Source: Pantoea agglomerans (GTDB lineage Bacteria > Pseudomonadota > Gammaproteobacteria > Enterobacterales > Enterobacteriaceae). Taken from it: a DNA stretch of 64,000 nt. The DNA lies in the NCBI RefSeq assembly GCF_021397715.1, contig NZ_CP090207.1:1302001-1366000 (forward strand). Reading direction: 5' to 3'. The position numbers were made by a program, and so were the translations under genes. This document shows, one piece after another, positions 50,577-58,846 of this stretch. Numbering within the stretch: the stretch's first letter is position 1; every line of letters begins with the position of its first letter. The notes beneath the pieces were generated by a model, which was given only the letters and a program-made list of their open reading frames with translations, was not told where the DNA came from and made no database searches.

Positions 50577-51707
50577 TTACAGCTGGAAATCGTCGAAGTC
50601 GTTAGCGCCCACTTCAGAATCGATCTGACCCACCAGATAGGAGCTCACTTCCACTTCCTGTGGCGCAACCTGGACGTTGTCAGAAACCAGCCAGGAGTTG
50701 ATCCACGGAATCGGGTTAGAGCGGGTCTGGAACGGCAAATCCAGGCCAACCGCCTGCATACGGATATTGGTGATGTACTCAATGTACTGGCAGAGAATAT
50801 CTTTGTTCAGGCCGATCATTGAGCCGCCGCTGAACAGATATTCCGCCCACTCTTTCTCCTGCAGCGCCGCCTTCTTAAACAGCTCGAAGCACTCTTCACG
50901 GCACTCCGCCGCAATCTCTTTCATCTCCGGATCGTCTTCACCGCTACGCAGCAGGTTCAGCATGTGCTGGGTGCCGGTCAGGTGCAGCGCTTCATCGCGG
51001 GCGATCAGCTTGATGATTTTGGCGTTGCCTTCCATCAGCTCACGCTCGGCGAACGCGAATGAACAGGCGAAGCTGACGTAGAAGCGGATCGCTTCCAGCG
51101 CATTGACGCTCATCAGGCAGATATAGAGCTGCTTCTTCAGGGCGCGCAGGCTGACAGTCACCGATTTGCCGTTGACCTGATGGGTGCCTTCGCCCAGCAG
51201 ATGCCAGTAGTTGGTCATCTCAATCAGATCGTCGTAATAGCGGGAGATATCCTGAGCACGGGCCAGAATCTGCTCATTGGTGACGATATCGTCAAACACC
51301 ACCGCCGGATCGTTCACGATGTTGCGGATGATGTGGGTATAAGAGCGCGAGTGGATGGTCTCAGAGAACGCCCAGGTTTCGATCCAGGTTTCCAGCTCCG
51401 GAATAGAGATCAGCGGCAGCAGCGCCACGTTCGGGCTACGACCCTGAATCGAGTCCAGCAGGGTCTGATACTTCAGGTTGCTGATGAAGATGTGTTTTTC
51501 ATGCTCCGGTAGCGCCTGATAGTCGATGCGATCGCGTGAGACATCGACTTCTTCCGGACGCCAGAAGAAGGAGAGCTGCTTTTCGATCAGCTTTTCAAAG
51601 ATGTCATATTTCTGCTGGTCGAAGCGCGCCACGTTTACCGACTGACCGAAAAACATCGGTTCTTTCAGCTGGTCATTTTTGTTCTGTGAGAAAGTGGAGT
51701 AAGCCAT
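50577..51707 (-). CDS. nrdB: Ribonucleotide reductase class Ia, beta subunit
   Basis: A 376-residue radical-generating subunit, same length as E. coli NrdB. Metal ligands include Asp85 ([10 protein letters not shown]), Glu116 and His119 ([13 protein letters not shown]), and the radical Tyr123 is in the same motif. The second ligand set is in [28 protein letters not shown]. The C-terminus NDFDDFQL is the peptide that docks on NrdA. It is separated from nrdA by 75 bp with alternative hairpins. Confidence 0.98.
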   Translation of the reverse strand: MAYSTFSQNKNDQLKEPMFFGQSVNVARFDQQKYDIFEKLIEKQLSFFWRPEEVDVSRDRIDYQALPEHEKHIFISNLKYQTLLDSIQGRSPNVALLPLISIPELETWIETWAFSETIHSRSYTHIIRNIVNDPAVVFDDIVTNEQILARAQDISRYYDDLIEMTNYWHLLGEGTHQVNGKSVTVSLRALKKQLYICLMSVNALEAIRFYVSFACSFAFAERELMEGNAKIIKLIARDEALHLTGTQHMLNLLRSGEDDPEMKEIAAECREECFELFKKAALQEKEWAEYLFSGGSMIGLNKDILCQYIEYITNIRMQAVGLDLPFQTRSNPIPWINSWLVSDNVQVAPQEVEVSSYLVGQIDSEVGANDFDDFQL

Positions 51708-51737
51708 AAAAAATGTCCAAAAGTAGACGAAGCGAAG

Positions 51738-51777
51738 CCGCCCCGTGAAAGGAGTGGGGCGGGAGTTTCTCCCGCCC
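51738..51777 (-). promoter_or_regulatory. Overlapping alternative hairpins between nrdA and nrdB
   Basis: Read on either strand, GGGCGGGAG (51757-51765) pairs with CTCCCGCCC (51769-51777) over a 3-base loop. GGGGCGG (51756-51762) can instead pair with CCGCCCC (51738-51744). The shared arm makes the two stems mutually exclusive. They lie on the nrdAB transcript just after the nrdA stop. They could tune stability or the ratio of the two subunits. Confidence 0.55.
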
Positions 51778-51782
51778 GCCCG

Positions 51783-54068
51783 TTAGATCTTACATGCGCC
51801 GCTTTCGCAGCCATCATCCTGGATAGAAGGGGCCAGGTCATCCTGTGCATCTTCCGCACCGTCACGGGTGTTCTGGTAGTAGAGCGTTTTCACGCCAAAC
51901 TTGTAGGCCGTCAGCAGATCTTTCAGCAGCTGCTTCATCGGCACTTTGCCATTGGCGAAGCGCGACGGATCGTAGTTGGTGTTCGACGAAATCGCCTGGT
52001 CGATAAATTTCTGCATCAGACCCACCAGTTGCAGGTAGCCGTCGTTGTTCGGCATTTCCCACAGCAGTTCGTACTGATCTTTCAGGCGCTCATACTCCGG
52101 CACCACCTGACGCAGAATGCCATCTTTCGAGGCTTTGATGCTGATGTGGCCGCGTGGCGGTTCAATGCCGTTAGTGGCATTGGAGATCTGCGACGAAGTT
52201 TCAGACGGCATCAGCGCAGAGAGCGTTGAGTTGCGCAGGCCGTGCGTTTTAATCTCTTCACGCAGGCTTTCCCAGTCCAGATGCAGCGGCTCGTTGCTGA
52301 TGGTGTCGAGATCTTTCTTGTAAGTGTCGATCGGCAGAATGCCCTGCGCATAGGTGGTTTCATTGAACCACGGGCATGCACCTTGCTCTTTCGCCAGCTC
52401 GTTTGAGGCTTTCAGCAGGTAATACTGAATCGCTTCAAAGGTTTTGTGCGTCAGGCCATTTGCGCTGCCATCGGAGTAGCGCACACCGTGTTTCGCCAGG
52501 TAGTAAGCGTAGTTGATCACGCCGATACCCAGGGTACGACGACCCATCGCGCCACGTTTGGCCGCCGGGATCGGGTAGTCCTGATAATCGAGCAGCGCAT
52601 CAAGCGCACGTACCGCCAGGGTCGCCAGCTCTTCCAGATCGTCCAGGCTTTCAATCGCGCCCAGGTTGAATGCTGACAGCGTACACAGGGCGATCTCACC
52701 ATTTTCGTCGTTCACATCTTCCAGTGGCTTGGTCGGCAGCGCGATCTCAAGGCAGAGGTTAGACTGGCGAACCGGCGCTATGCTGGCGTCAAACGGGCTG
52801 TGGGTGTTGCAGTGATCGACGTTCTGAATGTAGATACGGCCGGTAGAGGCACGTTCCTGCATCATCAGTGAGAACAGGTCGACCGCTTTCACCCGCTGCT
52901 TACGGATGCTCTGGTCCTGCTCATATTTAGTGTAGAGACGCTCAAACTCATCCTGATCGGCGAAGAACGCATCATACAGGCCCGGCACATCAGACGGGCT
53001 GAACAGGGTGATATCTTCCCCTTTCAGCAGGCGCTGATACATCAGCTTGTTGAGCTGTACGCCGTAGTCCATGTGACGCACGCGGTTGCCTTCTACGCCA
53101 CGGTTGTTTTTCAGCACCAGCAGGCTTTCGATTTCCAGATGCCACATCGGGTAGAACAGCGTGGCTGCGCCGCCGCGTACGCCGCCCTGAGAACAGGACT
53201 TCACCGCCGTCTGGAAGTGCTTATAGAACGGGATACAGCCGGTATGGAACGCTTCACCGCCGCGGATCGGGCTGCCCAGCGCACGGATACGACCGGCGTT
53301 GATGCCGATACCGGCGCGCTGAGAGACATATTTCACAATCGCGCTGGAGGTGGCGTTGATCGAGTCCAGGCTGTCGCCGCACTCAATCAGTACGCAGGAG
53401 CTGAACTGACGCGTTGGCGTGCGCACGCCGGACATGATCGGCGTCGGCAGTGAGATTTTGAAGGTCGAGATCGCATCGTAGAAGCGCTTGATGTAATCCA
53501 TACGCGTTTCGCGCGGATAGCCCGAGAACAGGCAGGCCGCGACCAGGATATAGAGGAACTGCGCGCTCTCGTAGATTTCGCCCGAGACGCGGTTCTGCAC
53601 CAGATATTTCCCTTCCAGCTGCTTCACGGCGGCGTAGGAGAAGTTCATGTCACGCCAGTGGTCGAGGAACTCGTCCATCCGGGCAAACTCTTCTTCGCTG
53701 TAATCTTCCAGCAGGTGACGGTCATATTTGCCCATGCCGACCATTTTAACGACCTGGTCATACAGCTTCGGCGGCTCAAACTGGCCATACGCTTTTTTGC
53801 GCAGATGGAAGATCGCCAGGCGTGCGGCGAGGTACTGATAATCCGGGGCATCGCGAGAGATGAGGTCTGCTGCGGCCTTGATGATGGTCTCATGAATGTC
53901 AGACGTTCTGATGCCATCATAGAACTGAATGTGGGAGCGCAGCTCCACCTGCGATACTGAGACGTTGTTCAGCCCTTCGGCTGCCCAGTCCAGTACACGG
54001 TGAATTTTGTCGAGATCAATGCGCTCCTGGCGGCCATCGCGTTTAGTAACGAGCAGACTTTGGTTCAT
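51783..54068 (-). CDS. nrdA: Ribonucleotide reductase class Ia, alpha subunit
   Basis: A 761-residue catalytic subunit, same length as E. coli NrdA. The N-terminal ATP-cone (LVTKRDGRQERIDLDKIHRVLDWAAEGL) gives overall dATP feedback. The active site has FSSCVLIECGDSLDSI, the NLCLEIALPTKP/CTLSAFNLGAI region with the radical Cys and the redox Cys pair, and the mobile tail CESGACKI carries the thioredoxin-reducible cysteines. It is the first gene of nrdA-nrdB-yfaE. Confidence 0.98.
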   Translation of the reverse strand: MNQSLLVTKRDGRQERIDLDKIHRVLDWAAEGLNNVSVSQVELRSHIQFYDGIRTSDIHETIIKAAADLISRDAPDYQYLAARLAIFHLRKKAYGQFEPPKLYDQVVKMVGMGKYDRHLLEDYSEEEFARMDEFLDHWRDMNFSYAAVKQLEGKYLVQNRVSGEIYESAQFLYILVAACLFSGYPRETRMDYIKRFYDAISTFKISLPTPIMSGVRTPTRQFSSCVLIECGDSLDSINATSSAIVKYVSQRAGIGINAGRIRALGSPIRGGEAFHTGCIPFYKHFQTAVKSCSQGGVRGGAATLFYPMWHLEIESLLVLKNNRGVEGNRVRHMDYGVQLNKLMYQRLLKGEDITLFSPSDVPGLYDAFFADQDEFERLYTKYEQDQSIRKQRVKAVDLFSLMMQERASTGRIYIQNVDHCNTHSPFDASIAPVRQSNLCLEIALPTKPLEDVNDENGEIALCTLSAFNLGAIESLDDLEELATLAVRALDALLDYQDYPIPAAKRGAMGRRTLGIGVINYAYYLAKHGVRYSDGSANGLTHKTFEAIQYYLLKASNELAKEQGACPWFNETTYAQGILPIDTYKKDLDTISNEPLHLDWESLREEIKTHGLRNSTLSALMPSETSSQISNATNGIEPPRGHISIKASKDGILRQVVPEYERLKDQYELLWEMPNNDGYLQLVGLMQKFIDQAISSNTNYDPSRFANGKVPMKQLLKDLLTAYKFGVKTLYYQNTRDGAEDAQDDLAPSIQDDGCESGACKI

Positions 54069-54119
54069 GTCGCGTTTTTACCTTTGCGTGAGTATCCAAA
54101 AATTAAAAGAAATCCCGGT

Positions 54120-54206
54120 TTATACACAGCATATTCATTGTGAATAATATGTGGATAAACACAACATCTAGGGGGTTTGGGCTAAAGCCATAACTATATG
54201 GGGGCA
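54120..54206 (-). promoter_or_regulatory. nrdA control region: two DnaA boxes and a candidate NrdR box pair
   Basis: TTATACACA (54120-54128) and TGTGGATAA (54150-54158, the consensus box on the other strand) are DnaA boxes, as known upstream of E. coli nrdA. ACACAACATCTAGGGG (54159-54174) matches most informative positions of the NrdR consensus ACACWATATNTNGTGT, and a weaker copy (TAACTATATGGGGGCA, 54191-54206) lies 32 bp away, close to the usual three-turn spacing. DnaA boxes are firm; the second NrdR box is tentative. Confidence 0.65.
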
Positions 54207-54672
54207 TATTTTAGTATTTTACTGCCGCTTAACAAGAGGAAAAAATGATGTCTGGAGGGGTTGTAATTTCTGCGAAATTTCTTAGCCCGCGTCTTATAAG
54301 GCCCGCCATCATGTCAACCAGATCCCACTTTTTTTTCTTAATTTGATCGGGCGCGTATTTCTTATTCAATCCGCTGTGCCAGGCCTGAGAAAGGGTGAAA
54401 AATCGCCAAAACCCGCTACCCGTGGTTCTGCTGGCGGGCGAACATGGAACGAGCAGAGAGGTCAGCCCGTCGCGGTTCAGCCTAACCCGTTGGCCGATAA
54501 CAGAATGGTCGCCGACGGTGGAGCAACACGCTACCGGATAGCCGCCAGGCTGCCGATGAACGGGTAACACGGGTAATAAAGGAGGGCAGAAGAGGGTGAA
54601 GGCGTCAGCGGATAGAACCTGCTGACGCTTAATCCTGCGGCGAGGCCCGCGCTAACCGGCGAGCCGCGTGAC
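54207..54672. other. nrdA/ubiG intergenic region
   Basis: About 460 bp without a convincing gene; a 113-residue minus-strand frame here lacks a ribosome site and family features. E. coli has the autotransporter yfaL in this interval. An inverted repeat GCGTCAGC/GCTGACGC (54602-54609, 54621-54628) near the ubiG stop may be its 3' hairpin. Confidence 0.5.
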
Positions 54673-55398
54673 TCAGACCGCGCGGTGGGTATGCACCATA
54701 TAGTTGACGTCGGTACCCGGTGCCAGCTTAAAGCGGTTGGTGACGGGATTGTAGTGCAGGCCGATGATGTGGCGTTCACGCAGCGCGGTTTCATCAACCC
54801 AGCCCAGCAGTTCGGAAGGACGGATGAATTTCTTCACGTCGTGGGTGCCGCGCGGCACCATACGCAGCACATATTCGGCGCCAAACACCGCCAGCAGCCA
54901 GGCTTTCGGGTTGCGGTTCAGCGTAGAGAAGAAGACTTCGCCGCCAGGCTTGACCAGCTGCGCGCAGGCGTGAACCACCGAGCGGGGATCGGGCACGTGC
55001 TCCAGCATCTCCATGCAGGTCACCACATCATATTTTCCGGCGTGCTGCTCCGCGTGCGCTTCCACCGTCTGCTGGACATAGTCGAGCGTTACGCCGCTCT
55101 CCTGAGCATGCAGGCGCGCCACGGCCAGCGGTTCAGCGCCCATATCCAGTCCGGTGACGATAGCGCCTTCACGCGCCATGCTTTCCGCTAAGATGCCGCC
55201 GCCACAGCCGACGTCGAGCACGGTTTTACCAAACAGACCGTTGCTGTGCTGCGCGATATAGCCCAGTCGCAGCGGGTTGATCCGGTGCAACGGTTTAAAT
55301 TCACCCTCCAGATCCCACCAGCGCGAGGCCACGGCCTCAAATTTGGCAATTTCCTGCGCATCGACGTTCTGCTGATGATTCTGCGGTTGTGCATTCAT
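54673..55398 (-). CDS. ubiG: Ubiquinone O-methyltransferase UbiG
   Basis: A 241-residue SAM-dependent methyltransferase that performs both O-methylations in ubiquinone synthesis. Motif I is [16 protein letters not shown] (62-ish), preceded by [28 protein letters not shown]; motif post-I VTGLDMG and [16 protein letters not shown] follow. The ATG at 55398 has AGGAG upstream and gives the E. coli start MNA; ten more codons upstream are open but not conserved. It is divergent from gyrA, as in E. coli. Confidence 0.96.
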   Translation of the reverse strand: MNAQPQNHQQNVDAQEIAKFEAVASRWWDLEGEFKPLHRINPLRLGYIAQHSNGLFGKTVLDVGCGGGILAESMAREGAIVTGLDMGAEPLAVARLHAQESGVTLDYVQQTVEAHAEQHAGKYDVVTCMEMLEHVPDPRSVVHACAQLVKPGGEVFFSTLNRNPKAWLLAVFGAEYVLRMVPRGTHDVKKFIRPSELLGWVDETALRERHIIGLHYNPVTNRFKLAPGTDVNYMVHTHRAV

Positions 55399-55501
55399 TG
55401 AATCGTAACTCCTGACAAAATGTGCCATCAGTATAAACGCTTAACCGGTTATGGCACACCTTTCAGGCGCAAGGAAAAGCGGCTGAAATCGGTGGTTAAC
55501 G

Positions 55502-55530
55502 TTCACCAGAGCATTGCAGTGTGATATACT
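55502..55530 (+). promoter_or_regulatory. gyrA promoter
   Basis: A -10 TATACT (55525-55530) and a -35 TTCACC (55502-55507) with 17-bp spacing precede gyrA by about 45 bp. The placement agrees with the single supercoiling-sensitive gyrA promoter of E. coli. Confidence 0.65.
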
Positions 55531-55575
55531 TTCGCACCTTTAAAATCCGGGATTAAGTAGAGGGATAGTGGCTCC

Positions 55576-58248
55576 ATGAGCGACCTTGCGAGAGAAATTA
55601 CACCGGTCAATATCGAAGAAGAGTTAAAGAATTCTTACCTCGATTACGCCATGTCGGTCATCGTTGGCCGAGCTTTACCCGATGTGCGTGACGGCCTGAA
55701 GCCGGTGCATCGTCGCGTACTCTTTGCGATGAGCGAACTGGGTAACGACTGGAACAAACCCTATAAAAAATCTGCCCGCGTCGTCGGTGACGTTATCGGT
55801 AAATATCACCCGCATGGTGATTCCGCCGTTTACGACACCATTGTACGTATGGCCCAGCCTTTCTCCCTGCGTTACATGCTGGTGGACGGTCAAGGCAACT
55901 TCGGCTCCATCGACGGCGACTCCGCTGCGGCGATGCGTTATACCGAAGTCCGCATGTCCAGAATCGCCCACGATCTGTTAGCTGACCTGGAAAAAGAGAC
56001 CGTCGATTTTGTCCCTAACTACGACGGCACTGAGCAGATCCCTGAAGTTCTGCCGACCAAAATTCCAAACCTGCTGGTCAATGGTTCCTCCGGTATCGCC
56101 GTGGGGATGGCAACCAATATTCCGCCGCATAACCTGCGCGAAGTGATCAACGGCTGCCTGGCCTACATTGAAGATGAGAACATCAGCATTGAAGGGCTGA
56201 TGGAGCACATTCCGGGACCCGATTTCCCGACCGCTGCCATCATCAATGGTCGTCGTGGCATTGAAGAAGCCTACCGTACCGGGCGCGGCAAAATTTATAT
56301 CCGTGCGCGTGGCGAAGTGGAAGCGGACGCCAAAACCGGCCGTGAGACCATCATCATTCATGAGCTGCCTTACCAGGTTAACAAGGCGCGTCTGATTGAG
56401 AAAATTGCCGAGCTGGTGAAAGAGAAGCGCGTCGAAGGCATCAGCGCACTGCGTGACGAGTCTGATAAAGACGGTATGCGCATCGTGATTGAGATCAAGC
56501 GTGATGCGGTCGGCGAAGTGGTGCTGAATAATCTCTATTCACTGACTCAGCTGCAGACCTCGTTCGGCATCAACATGGTGGCGCTGCATCAGGGCCAGCC
56601 TAAGATTATGGCGCTGAAGGAGATTCTGGAAGCCTTTGTCCGCCATCGTCGTGAAGTGGTGACGCGTCGTACCATCTTTGAACTGCGTAAAGCCCGTGAC
56701 CGTGCGCATATCCTTGAAGGTCTGGCGATTGCGCTGGCCAACATCGATCCGATCATTGAGCTGATTCGTCGTGCGCCAAGCCCGGCGGAAGCCAAAGCCG
56801 GTCTGATTGCGCAGGCGTGGGATCTCGGCAACGTTTCCGCGATGCTGGAACGTGCCGGTGATGACGCCGCGCGTCCGGAGTGGCTGGATGCGCAGTTCGG
56901 TATCCGTGACGGCCAGTATTATCTGACCGAGCAGCAAGCCCAGGCGATTCTGGATCTGCGTCTGCAGAAACTGACCGGCCTTGAGCATGAAAAACTGCTG
57001 GATGAGTATAAAGCGCTGCTGGATCAGATCGCTGAGCTGCTGCATATCCTGTCCAGCGCCGAGCGTCTGATGGAAGTGATTCGCGAAGAGCTTGAGCTGA
57101 TGCGCGATCAGTTTGGCGATGAGCGTCGTACTGAGATCACCGCCAATACCGCTGACATCAATATCGAAGACCTGATCAATCAGGAAGATGTGGTCGTGAC
57201 GCTGTCGCATCAGGGCTATGTGAAGTATCAGCCTCTGACCGATTACGAAGCGCAGCGTCGTGGTGGTAAAGGTAAATCGGCCGCGCGTATCAAAGAAGAG
57301 GACTTCATTGATCGCCTGCTGGTTGCCAATACCCATGACACTATCCTTTGCTTCTCAAGCCGTGGCCGTCTCTACTGGATGAAGGTTTATCAGCTGCCAG
57401 AAGCGAGCCGTGGTGCGCGTGGACGTCCGATCGTTAACCTGCTGCCGCTGGAAGCCAACGAGCGTATTACTGCGATTCTGCCGGTACGCGAGTATACCGA
57501 AGGCTTTAACATCTTCATGGCGACCGCGCTCGGTACCGTGAAGAAGACCGCGCTGAAAGAGTTCAGCCGTCCGCGCAGCGCCGGCATTATTGCCGTGAAT
57601 CTGCGTGACGACGATGAGCTGATCGGCGTGGCGCTGACCAACGGTAATGATGAAGCGATGCTGTTCTCCGCAGCCGGTAAAGTGGTGCGTTTCGCGGAAA
57701 CCGCGGTCCGTGCGATGGGCCGTACCGCATCCGGTGTGCGCGGCATCAAGCTGGCCGAAGGCGATCGCGTGGTGTCGTTGATTGTGCCGCGTGAAGAGGG
57801 TGCAATCCTGACCGTGACGCAGAATGGCTACGGTAAACGTACCGCCAACAGCGAATACCCGACCAAGTCGCGTGCGACGCAGGGTGTTATCTCGATCAAA
57901 GTGACCGATCGTAACGGTCCGGTGATTGGAGCGGTTCAGGTAGTCGATGGCGATCAGATCATGATGATCACCGATGCCGGTACGCTGGTGCGTACTCGCG
58001 TGTCTGAAGTCAGCATCGTGGGGCGTAATACCCAGGGTGTGATTCTGATTCGTACGGCAGAAGATGAGAACGTAGTCGGTCTGCAACGCGTTGCCGAACC
58101 GGTTGAAGAAGAAGAGCTGGATTCAATCGACGGTAGCGTGGCGGAAGGCGAGGATGATATCGCGCCGGAAGCGGAGCTCGACGATGAAGATATTGCACCG
58201 GAAGCGGATGCAGAAGACGAAGATGACGCGGCTGAAGACGAAGAGTAA
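55576..58248 (+). CDS. gyrA: DNA gyrase subunit A
   Basis: An 890-residue gyrase breakage-rejoining subunit. The catalytic Tyr is Tyr122 (MRYTEVRM). The quinolone-binding region reads [10 protein letters not shown] with Ser83 and Asp87, the susceptible residues. The C-terminal beta-pinwheel carries the GyrA box region QRRGGKG. The acidic tail after about 850 is long (two DIAPEA copies among Asp/Glu residues), making the protein 15 residues longer than E. coli GyrA. It is divergent from ubiG. Confidence 0.98.
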   Translation: MSDLAREITPVNIEEELKNSYLDYAMSVIVGRALPDVRDGLKPVHRRVLFAMSELGNDWNKPYKKSARVVGDVIGKYHPHGDSAVYDTIVRMAQPFSLRYMLVDGQGNFGSIDGDSAAAMRYTEVRMSRIAHDLLADLEKETVDFVPNYDGTEQIPEVLPTKIPNLLVNGSSGIAVGMATNIPPHNLREVINGCLAYIEDENISIEGLMEHIPGPDFPTAAIINGRRGIEEAYRTGRGKIYIRARGEVEADAKTGRETIIIHELPYQVNKARLIEKIAELVKEKRVEGISALRDESDKDGMRIVIEIKRDAVGEVVLNNLYSLTQLQTSFGINMVALHQGQPKIMALKEILEAFVRHRREVVTRRTIFELRKARDRAHILEGLAIALANIDPIIELIRRAPSPAEAKAGLIAQAWDLGNVSAMLERAGDDAARPEWLDAQFGIRDGQYYLTEQQAQAILDLRLQKLTGLEHEKLLDEYKALLDQIAELLHILSSAERLMEVIREELELMRDQFGDERRTEITANTADINIEDLINQEDVVVTLSHQGYVKYQPLTDYEAQRRGGKGKSAARIKEEDFIDRLLVANTHDTILCFSSRGRLYWMKVYQLPEASRGARGRPIVNLLPLEANERITAILPVREYTEGFNIFMATALGTVKKTALKEFSRPRSAGIIAVNLRDDDELIGVALTNGNDEAMLFSAAGKVVRFAETAVRAMGRTASGVRGIKLAEGDRVVSLIVPREEGAILTVTQNGYGKRTANSEYPTKSRATQGVISIKVTDRNGPVIGAVQVVDGDQIMMITDAGTLVRTRVSEVSIVGRNTQGVILIRTAEDENVVGLQRVAEPVEEEELDSIDGSVAEGEDDIAPEAELDDEDIAPEADAEDEDDAAEDEE

Positions 58249-58280
58249 TTTGTCTGACGTAAGCTGAGATTCGTTGCCGA

Positions 58281-58319
58281 AACGGCAGGTCAGGGGAAAC
58301 CCGGCCTGCCGTTTTTTTT
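58281..58319 (+). terminator. Terminator of gyrA
   Basis: AACGGCAGG (58281-58289) pairs with CCTGCCGTT (58305-58313), then TTTTTTTT to 58319. Confidence 0.92.
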
Positions 58320-58344
58320 GGCGCTGATGGCGGAGCATTGAGGT

Positions 58345-58625
58345 GGCGCTGCGGTGAGTGAGGTGTGGTTGGTGGAGTGAAGCGGTTAAGGGCGCTGCGG
58401 TGAGCTGGGTGCGGCCGAAAGGCCCGCACTGCCCGATCGCAAAGGATTCCCGCTTCCCTGCGGATCGGCCGCGCCATCCCTGGCGCGGACGCTTTGCTCT
58501 TCGGGCAGAGCGAGTCTTTCTGGTCTGGCTGGGGTGCGCTGGTGGTTGTGCGCTGGTAGCTGCGGGTTATGGGTGGTGGTGGAGTGAAGCGGTGAAGCGG
58601 TGAACTGGGTGCGGGTCTTTCTGGT
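58345..58625 (+). repeat. Imperfect duplicated segment between gyrA and rcsC
   Basis: Left copy: GGTGGAGTGAAGCGGT (58371-58386) and GCGGTGAGCTGGGTGCGG (58397-58414). Right copy: the same 16-mer at 58578-58593 and GCGGTGAACTGGGTGCGG at 58597-58614, then GTCTTTCTGGT. The left copy regains GTCTTTCTGGT only at 58514. Within the left copy, GGCGCTGCGGTGAG is itself repeated (58345-58358, 58391-58404). The strand is strikingly G/T-rich. No gene is evident. Confidence 0.8.
58409..58513 (+). other. Cloverleaf-like structured element, possibly an insertion
   Basis: The 99 bases 58415-58513 that interrupt the left repeat copy, with the six bases before them, fold extensively. One hairpin is GTGCGGCC with GGCCCGCAC (58409-58429, GAAA loop, one bulged C). 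A closing stem CTGCCCGA..GCAAAG (58429-58444) pairs with CTTTGC..TCGGGCAG (58492-58508). It encloses CCCGC/GCGG (58449-58466, extended by GAT/ATC) and CCGCGCCA-TCCC-TGGCGCGG (58469-58488). The three-way junction is seen directly; RNA or mobile-element function is inferred. Confidence 0.6.
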
Positions 58626-58846
58626 TCAGTCAGCGGCGTTGCTTTTTATTGTTATGAGCGTGTCTTGGGTTGAATGGGCAGATACGGCCACCTGATGCTG
58701 GGGTAAAGATACCGCTTTCGCTATCCTAAAAGATTCCCAATCCTGGCGCTAAACCCGCTACCGACTGGCTTTTTTTTCCCGTTAAAGCTAGTGTATGGGC
58801 ATTAAAAATCGATGATGCGACTAACCTTGCCAACTGCGAGTTCCAC
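58626..58846. other. rcsC upstream region
   Basis: 220 bp between the repeats and rcsC. No gene, terminator or confident promoter was recognised. A run of eight T (58770-58777) occurs without a clear stem. Confidence 0.4.

Noticed and set aside
54229-54570. 113-codon minus-strand frame between nrdA and ubiG
   Set aside because: No ribosome site, overlaps the control region and looks non-coding; no protein family recognised.
58409-58513. tRNA or tmRNA gene
   Set aside because: Although cloverleaf-like, it lacks T-loop (TTCRA) and anticodon-arm features and has the wrong arm sizes.
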